Assembly: GCF_013409985.1 (NCBI RefSeq) | Contig: NZ_JACCBY010000004.1 | Location: 339,699 to 403,698 of the forward strand | Direction of reading: 5' to 3' | DNA: 64,000 nucleotides | Source of the DNA: Sphingomonas melonis | GTDB lineage: Bacteria; Pseudomonadota; Alphaproteobacteria; Sphingomonadales; Sphingomonadaceae | Shown here: in pieces, positions 53,798 to 63,249 of the stretch | How positions within the stretch are numbered: position 1 is the stretch's first letter | Layout: each line of letters begins with the position of its first letter | The notes under the pieces: generated by a model | Told to the model about the DNA's origin: nothing | What the model saw: the letters and a program-made list of their open reading frames with translations, nothing else | Databases searched by the model: none | Made by a program: the position numbers and the translations under genes

Positions 53798-54038
53798 GTC
53801 GCATCTTTGACGAGGATGCGGCACTTGGCAACGCATTGCTGATGTCACTGACCGAGCACCGAAACCCCGACCGATTCGCGTCCTTGATCTAGGCCGGATC
53901 GACCCGCTGCCCCCGATCTCCCCATCCTCGACCGGATGGCTGGTTGACGGGCTGTGCCAGTTCACCGTCCCCGCTTGGCACGCGATCGATGCACTGCCAG
54001 ACGTTGGCCACAAAAATGTAAGCTGAGAGGAGAGCGGG

Positions 54039-55784
54039 TTGACGTCTGAAACGACACGTCGCGGCGTACTGGCAGGCATGGCTGCCATCGGACTCGCTCC
54101 TCTCGACGCCGCGGGCAGAGCATCGGTTGGCAACCCGGATCTGGGCCCCAATGTGCTGATCGTCGACCCGGCCATGCCCGGCGCCCAGCGCCGCATCAAC
54201 GCTTGGTTCGCGCAGCAGGAACGTGCGCATTTCACCGACCGGCGCTACGCCGTGCTGCTGAAGCCGGGGGCACACCAGCTGGATATCAACGTCGGATTCT
54301 TCACTCAGGTGGCCGGCCTGGGGCTGCAACCTGGCGACGTCACCGTGACCGGGCACGTTCATGCCGAAGCCGATTGGGCGAAAGGCATGGCCTTGGTCAA
54401 TTTCTGGCGAGCGGTCGAGAACATGACCGTCCGCCCGCCGGACGGGGCGGATCGGTGGGCTGTGTCACAGGCCGCTCCATACCGGCGCGTCCACCTTGCC
54501 GGTGACCTGCCACTGGACGATGGTGGCTGGTCAAGCGGGGGTTTCCTCGCCGATTGCCGCATCGACGGCACCATCCGGTCGGGTACACAGCAGCAATGGT
54601 TCACCCGCACCTCCGATATCGGAGGCTGGCAGGGTGCCAATTGGAACATGATGTTCATGGGCGTCACCGGCGCCCCGCGAGGTAGTTTTCCCGAGCCGCC
54701 CTATACCACCCTGCCCTCCGTCCCCCTCATACGGGAAAAGCCGTTCCTGTTCGTCGAGGCAGACGGTCAATGGGCCGTATTTGTCCCGGCGCTCCGCCGC
54801 GATGCGGTTGGAATATCGTGGCAGCGCCGGCCAAAGGGGCGGGTCGTGCCGCTCGACGCATTCCTGATCGCCACTCCTGCGACTCCGGTCGCGGTGATCA
54901 ACAGTGCTTTGGCGGCCGGGCGCCATCTCTTGCTCACGCCGGGTGTGTATCGTCTGCAGGCGCCGATACGTGTCGTCCACGCCGACACCGTGGTACTGGG
55001 CTTAGGCCTGGCGACCTTGCTGAGCGAGGCCGGCAACGCCGCAATGACGATCGCCGACGTTCCCGGTGTGTCGATCGCAGGCTTGCTGATCGACGCGGGA
55101 CCGCGATCCTCACCCGTTTTGATGCAGGTGGGCCCAAGCGGCGCGGCTCGCGACCACCGAGCGAACCCGACCCTCCTCGCCGACGTCTTTTTCCGGGTCG
55201 GCGGCGCGACGGTGGGCAATGCGGTGACCTGTCTCGAGATCAACAGTCATCACGTCGTCGCCGATCATCTCTGGATATGGCGCGCCGACCACGGTGATCG
55301 GGACAATGGCCGCGTGCATGTCGGTTGGTCCGAAAGCCGGGGCGATCACGGGCTGATCGTCAACGGTGACGATGTGAGTTGCTATGGACTGTTCGTGGAG
55401 CATTTTCAGCGCTGGCAGACGGTATGGAACGGCGAGAACGGGCACACCTTCTTCTACCAGAACGAACTGCCCTACGATCCACCAAGCCAGCGAGCCTGGC
55501 GGCGGGATTCAGCGCGTGGCTGGGCGGCGTACAAGGTCGCTGACCATGTACGCCACCACGAGGCGGTCGGCATGGGCGTGTACGCGAACTTAACAGCAGA
55601 CCCGAGCATCGTGCTGGCGAGCGCCGTCGAGGTGCCGGATGCGCCGGGTGTGCATGTGGAGAACGTCACCACCATATCGCTGGGCGGGGGCAAGGGTACA
55701 ATCGCGCATCCGGTGAACAACGTTGGTGCCGCCGCCGGTCCTGACAGTATTCGCCAGACGCTACGTCGCTATCCAAGCCGATAG
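54039..55784 (+). CDS. Tat-exported right-handed beta-helix-type protein
   Basis: 581 residues, TTG start after GAGAGGAG. Twin-arginine signal TTRRGVLAGMAAIGLAPL. Body motifs NVLIVDPAMPG, YAVLLKPGAHQLDINVGFFTQVAG (in part), WAVSQAAPYRRVHLAGDLPLDDGGWSSGGF (in part) and WNMMFMGVTGAP are shared with a large actinobacterial/proteobacterial family that databases often label adenylyl cyclase or coagulation factor 5/8 domain protein. None of these labels is supported by visible catalytic motifs; a carbohydrate-active beta-helix is more likely (inference). Confidence 0.75.
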   Translation: MTSETTRRGVLAGMAAIGLAPLDAAGRASVGNPDLGPNVLIVDPAMPGAQRRINAWFAQQERAHFTDRRYAVLLKPGAHQLDINVGFFTQVAGLGLQPGDVTVTGHVHAEADWAKGMALVNFWRAVENMTVRPPDGADRWAVSQAAPYRRVHLAGDLPLDDGGWSSGGFLADCRIDGTIRSGTQQQWFTRTSDIGGWQGANWNMMFMGVTGAPRGSFPEPPYTTLPSVPLIREKPFLFVEADGQWAVFVPALRRDAVGISWQRRPKGRVVPLDAFLIATPATPVAVINSALAAGRHLLLTPGVYRLQAPIRVVHADTVVLGLGLATLLSEAGNAAMTIADVPGVSIAGLLIDAGPRSSPVLMQVGPSGAARDHRANPTLLADVFFRVGGATVGNAVTCLEINSHHVVADHLWIWRADHGDRDNGRVHVGWSESRGDHGLIVNGDDVSCYGLFVEHFQRWQTVWNGENGHTFFYQNELPYDPPSQRAWRRDSARGWAAYKVADHVRHHEAVGMGVYANLTADPSIVLASAVEVPDAPGVHVENVTTISLGGGKGTIAHPVNNVGAAAGPDSIRQTLRRYPSR

Positions 55785-55879
55785 GCGACGCTGGTCAGCG
55801 ACATGGCAGCGAACTGCTCGGCGCTTCTACGGACCCGAACGATCGATTCTGCACGCTCACGCCGGCCGGCATCGGCTGG

Positions 55880-57346
55880 TCAGCGCCGATATGCCGCGCG
55901 TCGTATCCGCCGCCAGCCGAGCACCACGCCGGTGATGCTGAACAGGAAGCCGGCGGTGAGCGGGATCAGCAGCAGGCCCCGGCGCAGCGCGGGGCGGGTC
56001 GTCAGCCCTGGTACGTTGCCCGTGTGGAGCGCGTAATAGATCCACGCATACGCGGCGCGGCTCGCGTCCATCACGGTCAACAATTGCCCGGTGTCCGCAT
56101 CGACGTAGAGGTCTGGCAACGACGTCGCGCCGAGCCGCACCCGCCAAGCGGAGCCGGACCAGCCTTCGGCCAGGGCGTAGGTGGCGCTGGGATCGACGGG
56201 CCCGATACGGACACGGGAGGGTGCCGGCCAGCCGGCGGTCGCTGCCTGCTGCACCAGCCTATGCATGTCTGCCGCCCCGATCTGCTGCCCGGCGGAATCG
56301 AACCGGGTCGTCCCGCCGCCGGCCGCATAGCGGGTCGCGACGACGCGGCACGCGACGGGCGTGAAAACCAGCGCGCGCGCGTCACGGGTCATGGTCCTGA
56401 CCGGCGCGTCAGGACCGAGCGCCATCGCGAGCGGGCAGCCGGCGTAACGTGCCGCCTGCCGGGCTGTCGCGGTTCCGCGCGAGAACAGCCGGCCGTGATC
56501 CATCGACAGCCAGCCGCTGACGATCCAGCCGAGCACAAACACCGCCGTGCCCAGCCCGAGCAGATGATGCCAGCGCAGCCAACGCTGGCGATAGAAGGTG
56601 ATGGCGGGCGGGTGCAGCCGGCGCGCGGCGAGCATCCGCACGATGCCCAGTATCGTGCCGGTGACCGCCACGAGCATACAGACCAGCGACAGCCACCAAA
56701 GGCTGCGGTCCCACGCGATCCAGCTCTTGCGAAGCGGCGTGACATAGACCCAGTGCAGCACCGCGCCGGCCCAGTTCCACGCCCGGGCCGCGCGCGTCGT
56801 CCGCTGGAGCACTTCGCCCGTCTGCGCCGAAAGGTACAGCTGTGTCCCTACGGCGTCATTGGCATCGAGACGGTAGAAGGGGCGCGCGGGATCGAAATGA
56901 TTGTGGACCACCCATTGGTCGTAATCGAACGGCCCGACGACCGTGGCACCCGGTCCGACCACACGCCGCGCCTCGTCCCCGGCCTCTTGGCGGGACAGCA
57001 GCGGGCGTGTCGCGCCGGTCATGGCGTCGACGGCTTGCACGATGCTGGCGGTGCCGACGAGATAGGTGGGATGGCCGGCACGCTGTACCAGGCGGAGCGT
57101 CTCCGCCTCGCCGCCCGCGTTGCCGAGCGCCTGCCGCGGCGGGATCGCGATCCGCTCGCCGTCGATCGGTGCCTGCAAGCCCATCTGCGCGGCGTGGGAC
57201 AAAGCCGGGAACGGCTGGAACAGCATGATCGCACCGCTCGCGAACCACGCCGCGAAGATCAGGCAGGTGGCGACACCGAGCCAGCGATGCACCCATGCCA
57301 GCGCGGGGAGCAGGCGCTGCCGCCTGCGCACATCAGAAGCGGGCAA
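55880..57346 (-). CDS. PepSY-domain membrane protein
   Basis: 488 residues with four transmembrane segments (near 15-40, 205-230, 265-290, 440-465) and PepSY-type domains on the outside (YLVGTASIVQAVDAMTG, LYVDADTGQLLTVMDA). This is the PiuB-like layout of iron-utilisation membrane proteins that reduce or release metal. Its start overlaps the TonB receptor stop by 14 bp, so it acts with that receptor. Confidence 0.85.
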   Translation of the reverse strand: MPASDVRRRQRLLPALAWVHRWLGVATCLIFAAWFASGAIMLFQPFPALSHAAQMGLQAPIDGERIAIPPRQALGNAGGEAETLRLVQRAGHPTYLVGTASIVQAVDAMTGATRPLLSRQEAGDEARRVVGPGATVVGPFDYDQWVVHNHFDPARPFYRLDANDAVGTQLYLSAQTGEVLQRTTRAARAWNWAGAVLHWVYVTPLRKSWIAWDRSLWWLSLVCMLVAVTGTILGIVRMLAARRLHPPAITFYRQRWLRWHHLLGLGTAVFVLGWIVSGWLSMDHGRLFSRGTATARQAARYAGCPLAMALGPDAPVRTMTRDARALVFTPVACRVVATRYAAGGGTTRFDSAGQQIGAADMHRLVQQAATAGWPAPSRVRIGPVDPSATYALAEGWSGSAWRVRLGATSLPDLYVDADTGQLLTVMDASRAAYAWIYYALHTGNVPGLTTRPALRRGLLLIPLTAGFLFSITGVVLGWRRIRRAAYRR

Positions 57347-59525
57347 GCAGACTGACCTCCGCGCGCCGCGGCTCGCCGAGCATCACCTGGCCGGGGTAAT
57401 AGATATCCGCCCATTGGACGAAGGTCGTGTCCCACACGTTGTTGATCCGTCCGGTCAGCGACAGCTTCGGGCTGAGCGCGTAGGTCGCATAGACGATGCC
57501 GGTCGCATAGGGCTTGAGCGTCAGGTCGTTGGCGGTGTCGCCATAGCGTCTGCCGACATATTTGACGCCGCCGCCCGCCTCCAGCGGCAGGCCGGCGATG
57601 CGGCGTACGCTCGTCCAGATGTTCGCGGTCCAGTCTGGCACGTTCGGCGGCCGACGCCCCGAGGCCGCCACGCCATAGGTCGGATCGACGAATTCGCCAT
57701 AAGCGGCATCGACATAGGTGCCGCTCGCGGTGACCGCCCAGTCCCTGGTCAGGCGCGCTTCGCCCGACAGCTCGAAACCGCGTGATCGCTGGCGACCGAC
57801 GTTGCTGACCGTGTCGATCGCCACCTGCGTCAGGATGTTGCGCCTCCGGATGTCATAGCCGGCCAGCGTCAGCGATCCGCGTCCGTCGGCCAGGTCGGCC
57901 TTCAGCCCGATCTCCACCTGGCGCGAACGCGACAGATCGAACGCCTGGTCGGCGTTGACCAGGAAGATGTTGGAGCCGGCGGGATCCCTGCCGGTGCTGA
58001 ACGAGGCATAGGCGGTCACCGCCGATGACGCATCGTAAACCAGTCCGGCGCGCCAGTTGAACGGCTCGTAGGTGCGCCGGAAGCTCGTCGCCGCGCTGAA
58101 GCTGCCGTCGAGGTTGAAGTTCTCGCGCGTCAGCGCCAGTCGCTCGGTCCGCACCCCCGTCACCAGTTTCAGATCGGGGCCGAGGGTCAGCGCATCTTCG
58201 GCGAACAGCGCGATCTGGTCCCAACGCGTCGGGCTGACCCGGCGGTCGATCGGCCCGAAGCGGCCGCGCTCCGGACGAAGCAGGTCCACGGTGTCGCCAT
58301 CGGGAAAGCCGCGACTGCGGACGAAGTCGAGATGGCTGTAGTCGAAGCCGGCCACGAGCGTGTTCGGCAGGCCGAACAGGTGATGGCGCAGCGTGGCGGT
58401 GCCTTGATCGCCGACCAGATCCTGATTGTGGAAGACGAAGAAGCGGTCGCGGGCGATCCCGCCGCCTGCTGCGTCGAAGGTATAGGATTCGGCGTTGATC
58501 CACGTACGGTCCGCGTGGAAATAATAGCTCGTGTTGGACAATGTCAGCGTGTCGGATGGCGACCAGTCGATCACCATGCGCGGCCAGACCTGCCAGCTGT
58601 TCGCCCGGGCATCGCCGACGTTATAATTGACGAAGCGGGTGCGGCGATCGACGACCGCCCCGTCCGCCCGCGACAGGATGCCTCCAATCGGATCGGCCGC
58701 CGCCGCCGCGGGGAGCAGCGGCGTGCCGTAATAGGTCGGCAGCCGATCGCGCAGATAATCGACGCTGAGCTCGATCGACAAAGCATCGGACGGGCGGACC
58801 AGTAATGCCCCCGTCGCGTTGAACGAATGCGGCCCGGTGCCGTCGACATAGCCGTCGGAGCGATGGTAGCTCACGTCCGCCCGGCCCGCCACCGTGTCGC
58901 TGAACACCCGGTTCCCGCCCAGCCCCAGGCTCACCGTGTCGAAATCGCCGTACGAGGCGAGCGCCTGTCCGGCGTTGCCGCGGAAATCCGGGCGCTTGTC
59001 GACGATGTTCACCGCGCCGCCGACGGCGCCCTGGCCGTAGAGGACCGAGGCGGGCCCCTTCAGCACGTCGATACTGGCGATGTTGAAGGTGTTGCCCGGC
59101 CGGTTGATCATGTTCGCGGGGCCGAGATAGAGGCCGTTGTGCAGGATGGTGACCTGCTCGCCCGTGAAGCCGCGCATCGAGAACAAGGTGGGATTGCCGG
59201 GCGATCCGCCGGAGATGATGCCGGGCAGGCTGTCGGTCGCCTCCTCGACCGTGCGGAAGCCGCGCGTCAGCATCTCGTCCGCGCCGATCCGGTCGAGCGT
59301 GGCGGGGGTCTCGCGGACCGACAGAGCGAGGCGGCTCGCGGTCGGTGCTTGCATGTCGAGTTCGCGCAGGCGCCAGCCGGTAACGGTGATCTCGCCCTCT
59401 CCCGGCTGCGCGACGGCGTCTGCGTGGGCAGGCGCCGGTGCCTCCTGGGCGGTGGCAGGTGCTGCGAGGCTGATGAGCAGCGCCAGACGGGAGATGCGCG
59501 AGAGCGCGGGCCGGAACGCGGGCAT
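57333..59525 (-). CDS. TonB-dependent receptor, siderophore/metallophore type
   Basis: 730 residues from the ATG at 59525, chosen because it opens the signal peptide MPAFRPALSRISRLALLI; 11 further residues upstream are possible. TonB-box-like EITVTGWR, plug (SMRGFTGEQVTILHNG, VLKGPASVLYGQGAVGGAVNIVDK in part) and a barrel ending in SLLARF. Fifth gene of the COG0523 operon, followed by PepSY. Confidence 0.9.
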   Translation of the reverse strand: MPAFRPALSRISRLALLISLAAPATAQEAPAPAHADAVAQPGEGEITVTGWRLRELDMQAPTASRLALSVRETPATLDRIGADEMLTRGFRTVEEATDSLPGIISGGSPGNPTLFSMRGFTGEQVTILHNGLYLGPANMINRPGNTFNIASIDVLKGPASVLYGQGAVGGAVNIVDKRPDFRGNAGQALASYGDFDTVSLGLGGNRVFSDTVAGRADVSYHRSDGYVDGTGPHSFNATGALLVRPSDALSIELSVDYLRDRLPTYYGTPLLPAAAAADPIGGILSRADGAVVDRRTRFVNYNVGDARANSWQVWPRMVIDWSPSDTLTLSNTSYYFHADRTWINAESYTFDAAGGGIARDRFFVFHNQDLVGDQGTATLRHHLFGLPNTLVAGFDYSHLDFVRSRGFPDGDTVDLLRPERGRFGPIDRRVSPTRWDQIALFAEDALTLGPDLKLVTGVRTERLALTRENFNLDGSFSAATSFRRTYEPFNWRAGLVYDASSAVTAYASFSTGRDPAGSNIFLVNADQAFDLSRSRQVEIGLKADLADGRGSLTLAGYDIRRRNILTQVAIDTVSNVGRQRSRGFELSGEARLTRDWAVTASGTYVDAAYGEFVDPTYGVAASGRRPPNVPDWTANIWTSVRRIAGLPLEAGGGVKYVGRRYGDTANDLTLKPYATGIVYATYALSPKLSLTGRINNVWDTTFVQWADIYYPGQVMLGEPRRAEVSLLARF

Positions 59526-59579
59526 GACGGATACTCTTGAGTGTCGGTGGTGGGTCAAGGAACGGACGGCGGTCGCCGG

Positions 59580-60377
59580 TCAGCTACGCGCCGGCGCGCG
59601 CGCCCACCAGCGGCCTGCGGCGAGCAGCAGCACGATCGCCCCCGCCGCGCCGACACCGACTGCGGTAAAGGCACCATCGGACAGCGCGACGTCCAGCCCG
59701 GCCATCTCCGCCAGCGCATATCCCGCCGTGCCGAAGCTCAGCGTCACCACCAACCAGCCGACCGCGCGGCGGTAATGCCGCACCCTCGCCGCCGAGCGGC
59801 CGGTCGAGCGCAGCAGCCGGCCGACGATCTGGCTGTCCAGCGTGTCGGCCAGCATCATGCCGGCCGCGAAAGTCGCGACGAGCGCGAGCGCCGCGCTGGT
59901 GCCGCCCTTGGCGGTCGCCGCCGCCCCCCAGGCGGCCGCCTGCGTCGCGGTGTCGAACACCAGCCCGAAGATGGCGCCGATCGCGATGACGGCGATCGGC
60001 CGCGTGCTGTTGCGCAGCCGGGACGGCACCAATGCGCTCCGCCAGCCGACCGGCGTGTAGTCGTCACGGCGCAGCAGCGCGCGCAGGTTGAGCGTGCCGA
60101 CGATCAGCAGCAGGCCGACCACGGCAGCATCGACCATCGGAGCGGTCCACGCGGGCATCGCGAACGCATCCGCCGCCAGCGAGACACCGATCGCCACAAC
60201 GGCGACCGCCAGGCTGTGCCCGAGCGCGAAGAAGCTGCCGGTCCACGGCGCCAGGCGCGGGCGCGCATCGACGGTGCGAAAGACGATATTGTCGATCACC
60301 GCGACATGATCGGGATCGAGCCCGTGACGCAGGCCCAGCACGAACATCAGCCACAGCGCGGACATCTCGATCATCAT
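59580..60377 (-). CDS. Nickel/cobalt transporter, NiCoT-like
   Basis: 265 residues with about eight hydrophobic segments. RHGLDPDHVAVID (H18, D21, D23, H24 region) is the NiCoT signature in the first segment; it differs from the classical RHAxDADH by Pro. Its ATG overlaps the DUF1289 stop. Takes up Ni2+ or Co2+ across the inner membrane; which one cannot be told. Confidence 0.85.
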   Translation of the reverse strand: MMIEMSALWLMFVLGLRHGLDPDHVAVIDNIVFRTVDARPRLAPWTGSFFALGHSLAVAVVAIGVSLAADAFAMPAWTAPMVDAAVVGLLLIVGTLNLRALLRRDDYTPVGWRSALVPSRLRNSTRPIAVIAIGAIFGLVFDTATQAAAWGAAATAKGGTSAALALVATFAAGMMLADTLDSQIVGRLLRSTGRSAARVRHYRRAVGWLVVTLSFGTAGYALAEMAGLDVALSDGAFTAVGVGAAGAIVLLLAAGRWWARAPARS

Positions 60378-60568
60378 TCGTCCTCGAACACCCGCACGCC
60401 GCGCGCATCCAGCTTGGTGAGCCGGGCCGGCAGTGCCTTGTTGATCGCCATCAGCCGGGGCCGTGGCGCTTTCTTCCATTCGCGGCATTCCGCCAGCGTG
60501 CGGCCGCACGCGACGCACCAGCCGGTGCGTCCGTCGAAGCGACAGATGCTGACGCACGGGCTCTTCAC
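60374..60568 (-). CDS. DUF1289 protein, four-cysteine
   Basis: 64 residues, GTG start overlapping the WD40 stop. SPCVSICRFDGRTGWCVACGRT gives CxxxC...CxxC (Cys5, 9, 18, 21), a likely metal-binding knuckle. Function unknown. Overlaps NiCoT start. Confidence 0.85.
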   Translation of the reverse strand: MKSPCVSICRFDGRTGWCVACGRTLAECREWKKAPRPRLMAINKALPARLTKLDARGVRVFEDE

Positions 60569-61596
60569 GCGCGCGCATCCATGTCGAGGATGCCGACGCG
60601 CCCGTCCTCGCACCCCCATCCGAGGCGGCTGCCGTCCTCGTTCCAGGCAAGCGTCGTGACATAGCCGTCGGCGCTGTCGAGCAGCAGCGTCGCGTCGTCG
60701 GCCAGCCGCGCAAGGACCACCACGCCGTCGCTATATCCCACGGCGAGCAGGTCATTCTGGGGGTGGAAGGCGACCTGCGTCACCAGCGCTCCCGTGCGTT
60801 CGGCGAGCATCAGCGGCGCCTTGCCCATCGGCCCGGTCTTGCCCTCGAACGGCCAAAGGATCGCGCGCGCATCGCCGCTGGTCGCCAGCCACTTGCCGCG
60901 CCGGTCCCAGGCGAAGCTGCGCGTCTTGGCGGCATAGCCCGACATCCGCATGTCCCGCAGGTCGGGGAGCTGCCAGCCGTGCAACCCGGTTTCCTGCAAG
61001 GCGGTGAGCAGATAGCGTCCGTCCGCGCTCAACGTGCAGGCGAGGTGCGACCCCACCCAGTCGAGCGCGATCCTGCCGCTATCGGGGTTGGTCCCGTAGA
61101 CCAGGGTCGCACCGTTATAGTGCGCGATGCCCAGCCGCTTGCCCTTGCCGTCGAGCGCCAGCCCGCCCACCGTCGAGCCGACCGCATAGCGATGCGACGG
61201 GGTGGTCGCACCCTTCACCCAGGCGACGGCCTCCCTCCCCACGCCCGCGACGATCAGTCCGGAGGCGGGGCTTGCTACCAGATGCTCGACCCATTTGCGC
61301 TCGAACCGGCCGAGTTCGACGATTTCGCCCGCGGGCGAGACGTGGCAGACGCGACCGTCCTGGCCGCCGGTGACGATGCCCGTGGCGGCGGGATGGCGGC
61401 AGGCGGCGAGGATCGCGCCGGCATGGACCGGCATCGCCCGTTCATCCTCACCGTCCGCGATCCAGCGCACGCTGCCATCGCCCAGTGTCACCGCCACGGT
61501 GGTGCCGAGCCACAGCAACGCGGTCGGTTCCGCATCGAGCGCGACGTGGCGACCGTACCGCCGGACCAGCGGCGCATCCTGCACGGCAACTGCCAT
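60565..61596 (-). CDS. WD40-repeat protein
   Basis: 343 residues with about seven WD40-like blades (AILAACRHPAATGIVTGGQDGRVCHV in part, HLACTLSADGRYLLTAL, TLAWNEDGSRLGWGCEDGRVGIL in part). No signal peptide, so cytoplasmic. The start overlaps the COG0523 stop (TGATG). A partner or chaperone of the metal GTPase is likely from the coupling. Confidence 0.85.
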   Translation of the reverse strand: MAVAVQDAPLVRRYGRHVALDAEPTALLWLGTTVAVTLGDGSVRWIADGEDERAMPVHAGAILAACRHPAATGIVTGGQDGRVCHVSPAGEIVELGRFERKWVEHLVASPASGLIVAGVGREAVAWVKGATTPSHRYAVGSTVGGLALDGKGKRLGIAHYNGATLVYGTNPDSGRIALDWVGSHLACTLSADGRYLLTALQETGLHGWQLPDLRDMRMSGYAAKTRSFAWDRRGKWLATSGDARAILWPFEGKTGPMGKAPLMLAERTGALVTQVAFHPQNDLLAVGYSDGVVVLARLADDATLLLDSADGYVTTLAWNEDGSRLGWGCEDGRVGILDMDARA

Positions 61597-62573
61597 CAGG
61601 CGGCCAGACGCGCGGCGCAGGCGTCGAAGCCCTGCTGCAAGCCTATGGGGTCCAGGTTGCGCCCGATGAAGACCATGCGGCTGACGCGGTCTTCTTCCGG
61701 TTTCCAGTCGCGCTGGTGATCGCCGTCGAGCAGCATATGCACCCCCTGCACGACATAGCGCTGGTCCTCGCCGGCGAAGGCGAGCACGCCCTTCAGCCGC
61801 AGGATGTCCTGCCCCTGTTCGGCGGTCAGCCGGCGCAGCCAGGGCATGAACAGCTCGGGCCGGATCGGCGCCTCCGACCGCAGCGAGACGGAGGTGATCG
61901 CATCGTCGTGCTCGTGGTCATCCTCCGACAGGAAATCGGGTTCGATCTCGAGGATGCGCTCAAGGTCGAACGCGCCGCGTTCCAGCACCGCCTCGAGCGG
62001 GACGACGCAATTCTGCGTCTCGTGCAGCCTGGCCTGGGCGTTGATCGCACGGATCCGCTGGCGCACCCGTTCCAGCTCCTGCGCGTCGACCAGATCCGTC
62101 TTGTTGAGCAGGATCACGTCGGCGAAGGCGATCTGCTCCTCCGCCTCGTGGCTGTCCTCCAGTCGCTGGAGGATGTGGCGCGCGTCGACGACGGTCACGA
62201 TCGCATCGAGGCTGGCCCGGGCGCGCACCTCGTCGTCGACGAAAAAGGTCTGCGCCACCGGCGCGGGATCGGCGAGGCCGGTCGTCTCGATGATGATCGC
62301 GTCGAAGGCGTCCTTGCGCTTCATCAGCCCTTCGATGATGCGGATCAGGTCGCCGCGCACGGTGCAGCAGATGCATCCGTTGTTCATCTCGAACACCTCC
62401 TCATCGGCATCGACGATCAGGTCGTTGTCGATGCCGATCTCGCCGAATTCGTTGACGATGACCGCATATCTACGTCCGTGATGCTCGCTGAGGATACGGT
62501 TGAGCAGCGTCGTCTTGCCCGCGCCGAGATAACCGGTGAGGACGGTGACGGGGATGGTGGATCGATCGGCCAT
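61596..62573 (-). CDS. COG0523-family GTPase (CobW/ZigA-type metallochaperone)
   Basis: 325 residues. Walker A GYLGAGKTT (14-22), the family metal site GCICC (Cys67, 69, 70), NKTD guanine motif, and an H/D-rich SEDDHEHDD loop that probably binds metal. ATG 62573 has GGAG upstream. First gene of the six-gene operon; an 18-bp palindrome lies right before its ribosome site. Which metal (Zn, Co, Ni) cannot be decided; the NiCoT permease in the operon argues for Ni/Co, while many COG0523 proteins serve zinc. Confidence 0.9.
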   Translation of the reverse strand: MADRSTIPVTVLTGYLGAGKTTLLNRILSEHHGRRYAVIVNEFGEIGIDNDLIVDADEEVFEMNNGCICCTVRGDLIRIIEGLMKRKDAFDAIIIETTGLADPAPVAQTFFVDDEVRARASLDAIVTVVDARHILQRLEDSHEAEEQIAFADVILLNKTDLVDAQELERVRQRIRAINAQARLHETQNCVVPLEAVLERGAFDLERILEIEPDFLSEDDHEHDDAITSVSLRSEAPIRPELFMPWLRRLTAEQGQDILRLKGVLAFAGEDQRYVVQGVHMLLDGDHQRDWKPEEDRVSRMVFIGRNLDPIGLQQGFDACAARLAA

Positions 62574-62585
62574 GACGGGCTCCGT

Positions 62586-62603
62586 GATATGATGCATCAT
62601 CTC
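62586..62603. promoter_or_regulatory. Near-perfect 18-bp palindrome before COG0523 operon
   Basis: GATATGATGCATCATCTC: perfect ATGATGCATCAT core, symmetric except at two positions. It lies 13 bp upstream of the ATG at 62573, next to the ribosome site, and is in the position of a repressor operator. Shape recalls Zur/Fur-family sites, but no consensus match is claimed. Confidence 0.6.
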
Positions 62604-62814
62604 ATTGCCGACCAATGGCATGGCGATCAAGGGGTTTTGCTCTGTCCTGGCGCCACGTGCCCGCGCAGGCGGTTCAGGTCAGGCGCGGTGGGTGATGAAG
62701 AACGAGGCGGTTGCCGGCAAGGCGCCTCGTGGGCCGAGGGGAGCCTGATCGAAGCAATCGAGGCGGGCGCATAGCGGCGGCTCCGACCTGCTGTCGGCCG
62801 CGGCAGACCCGCGA

Positions 62815-62982
62815 TCAGTGGCTGAGCTTGCGCTTCTCCAGTTCGACCGAGCACAGCGCCATGGCGCGGGTGTCGCGCTCGATGATCGCGTCGTCATAGG
62901 CTTTGGCCACCTCGCGGTCAGACACCACCGCCAATGCCTTCGCGAGGATCTCGGCGTCTAGATCTGATTTAACATGGCTCAT
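62815..62982 (-). CDS. 55-residue hypothetical protein
   Basis: Acidic/basic helical small protein, MSHVKSDLDAEILAKALAVV... with VAKAYDDAIIERDTRAMAL near the middle, ending KLSH. Clean reading frame with good codon use, start and stop. A -35/-10-like pair (TTGCAG, 18 bases, TAAGAT) lies upstream. No family recognised. Confidence 0.55.
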   Translation of the reverse strand: MSHVKSDLDAEILAKALAVVSDREVAKAYDDAIIERDTRAMALCSVELEKRKLSH

Positions 62983-62985
62983 GTT
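62971..62985. promoter_or_regulatory. AACATG-GCT-CATGTT palindrome across a start codon
   Basis: Perfect 6-3-6 inverted repeat that overlaps the ATG of the 55-residue gene. Could be an operator or an RNA hairpin hiding the start. Confidence 0.35.
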
Positions 62986-63249
62986 CACAACGTATCTTAT
63001 TGTCGTGCTTTAACAAGCTGCAAAGCCGATCGACCCGGTGGGCGGAGCCCGGCGTCAGCCAAATGGCCGCGAATGGCGTGCCTGCGCGGCCTTCCATGCC
63101 CATTCGACCCAAGCGCCGGACTTGCGAAACTGAATGCATCATCGGATCGCAATAAACCGGTCCCGGCCAAAGGGCTTGGCGGCTCGCGTAAGATTATCCG
63201 TACCCCTTCGCGGCCTCGTGCGTTCTCGCGACACAGCAAAGGACGAACT

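Noticed and set aside
54039..55784. Adenylyl cyclase label
   Set aside because: No cyclase catalytic motif; similarity is to a beta-helix-like exported family.
59526..59579. Cobalamin riboswitch before the TonB receptor in the metal operon
   Set aside because: Only 54 bp between genes and no B12-box-like sequence.
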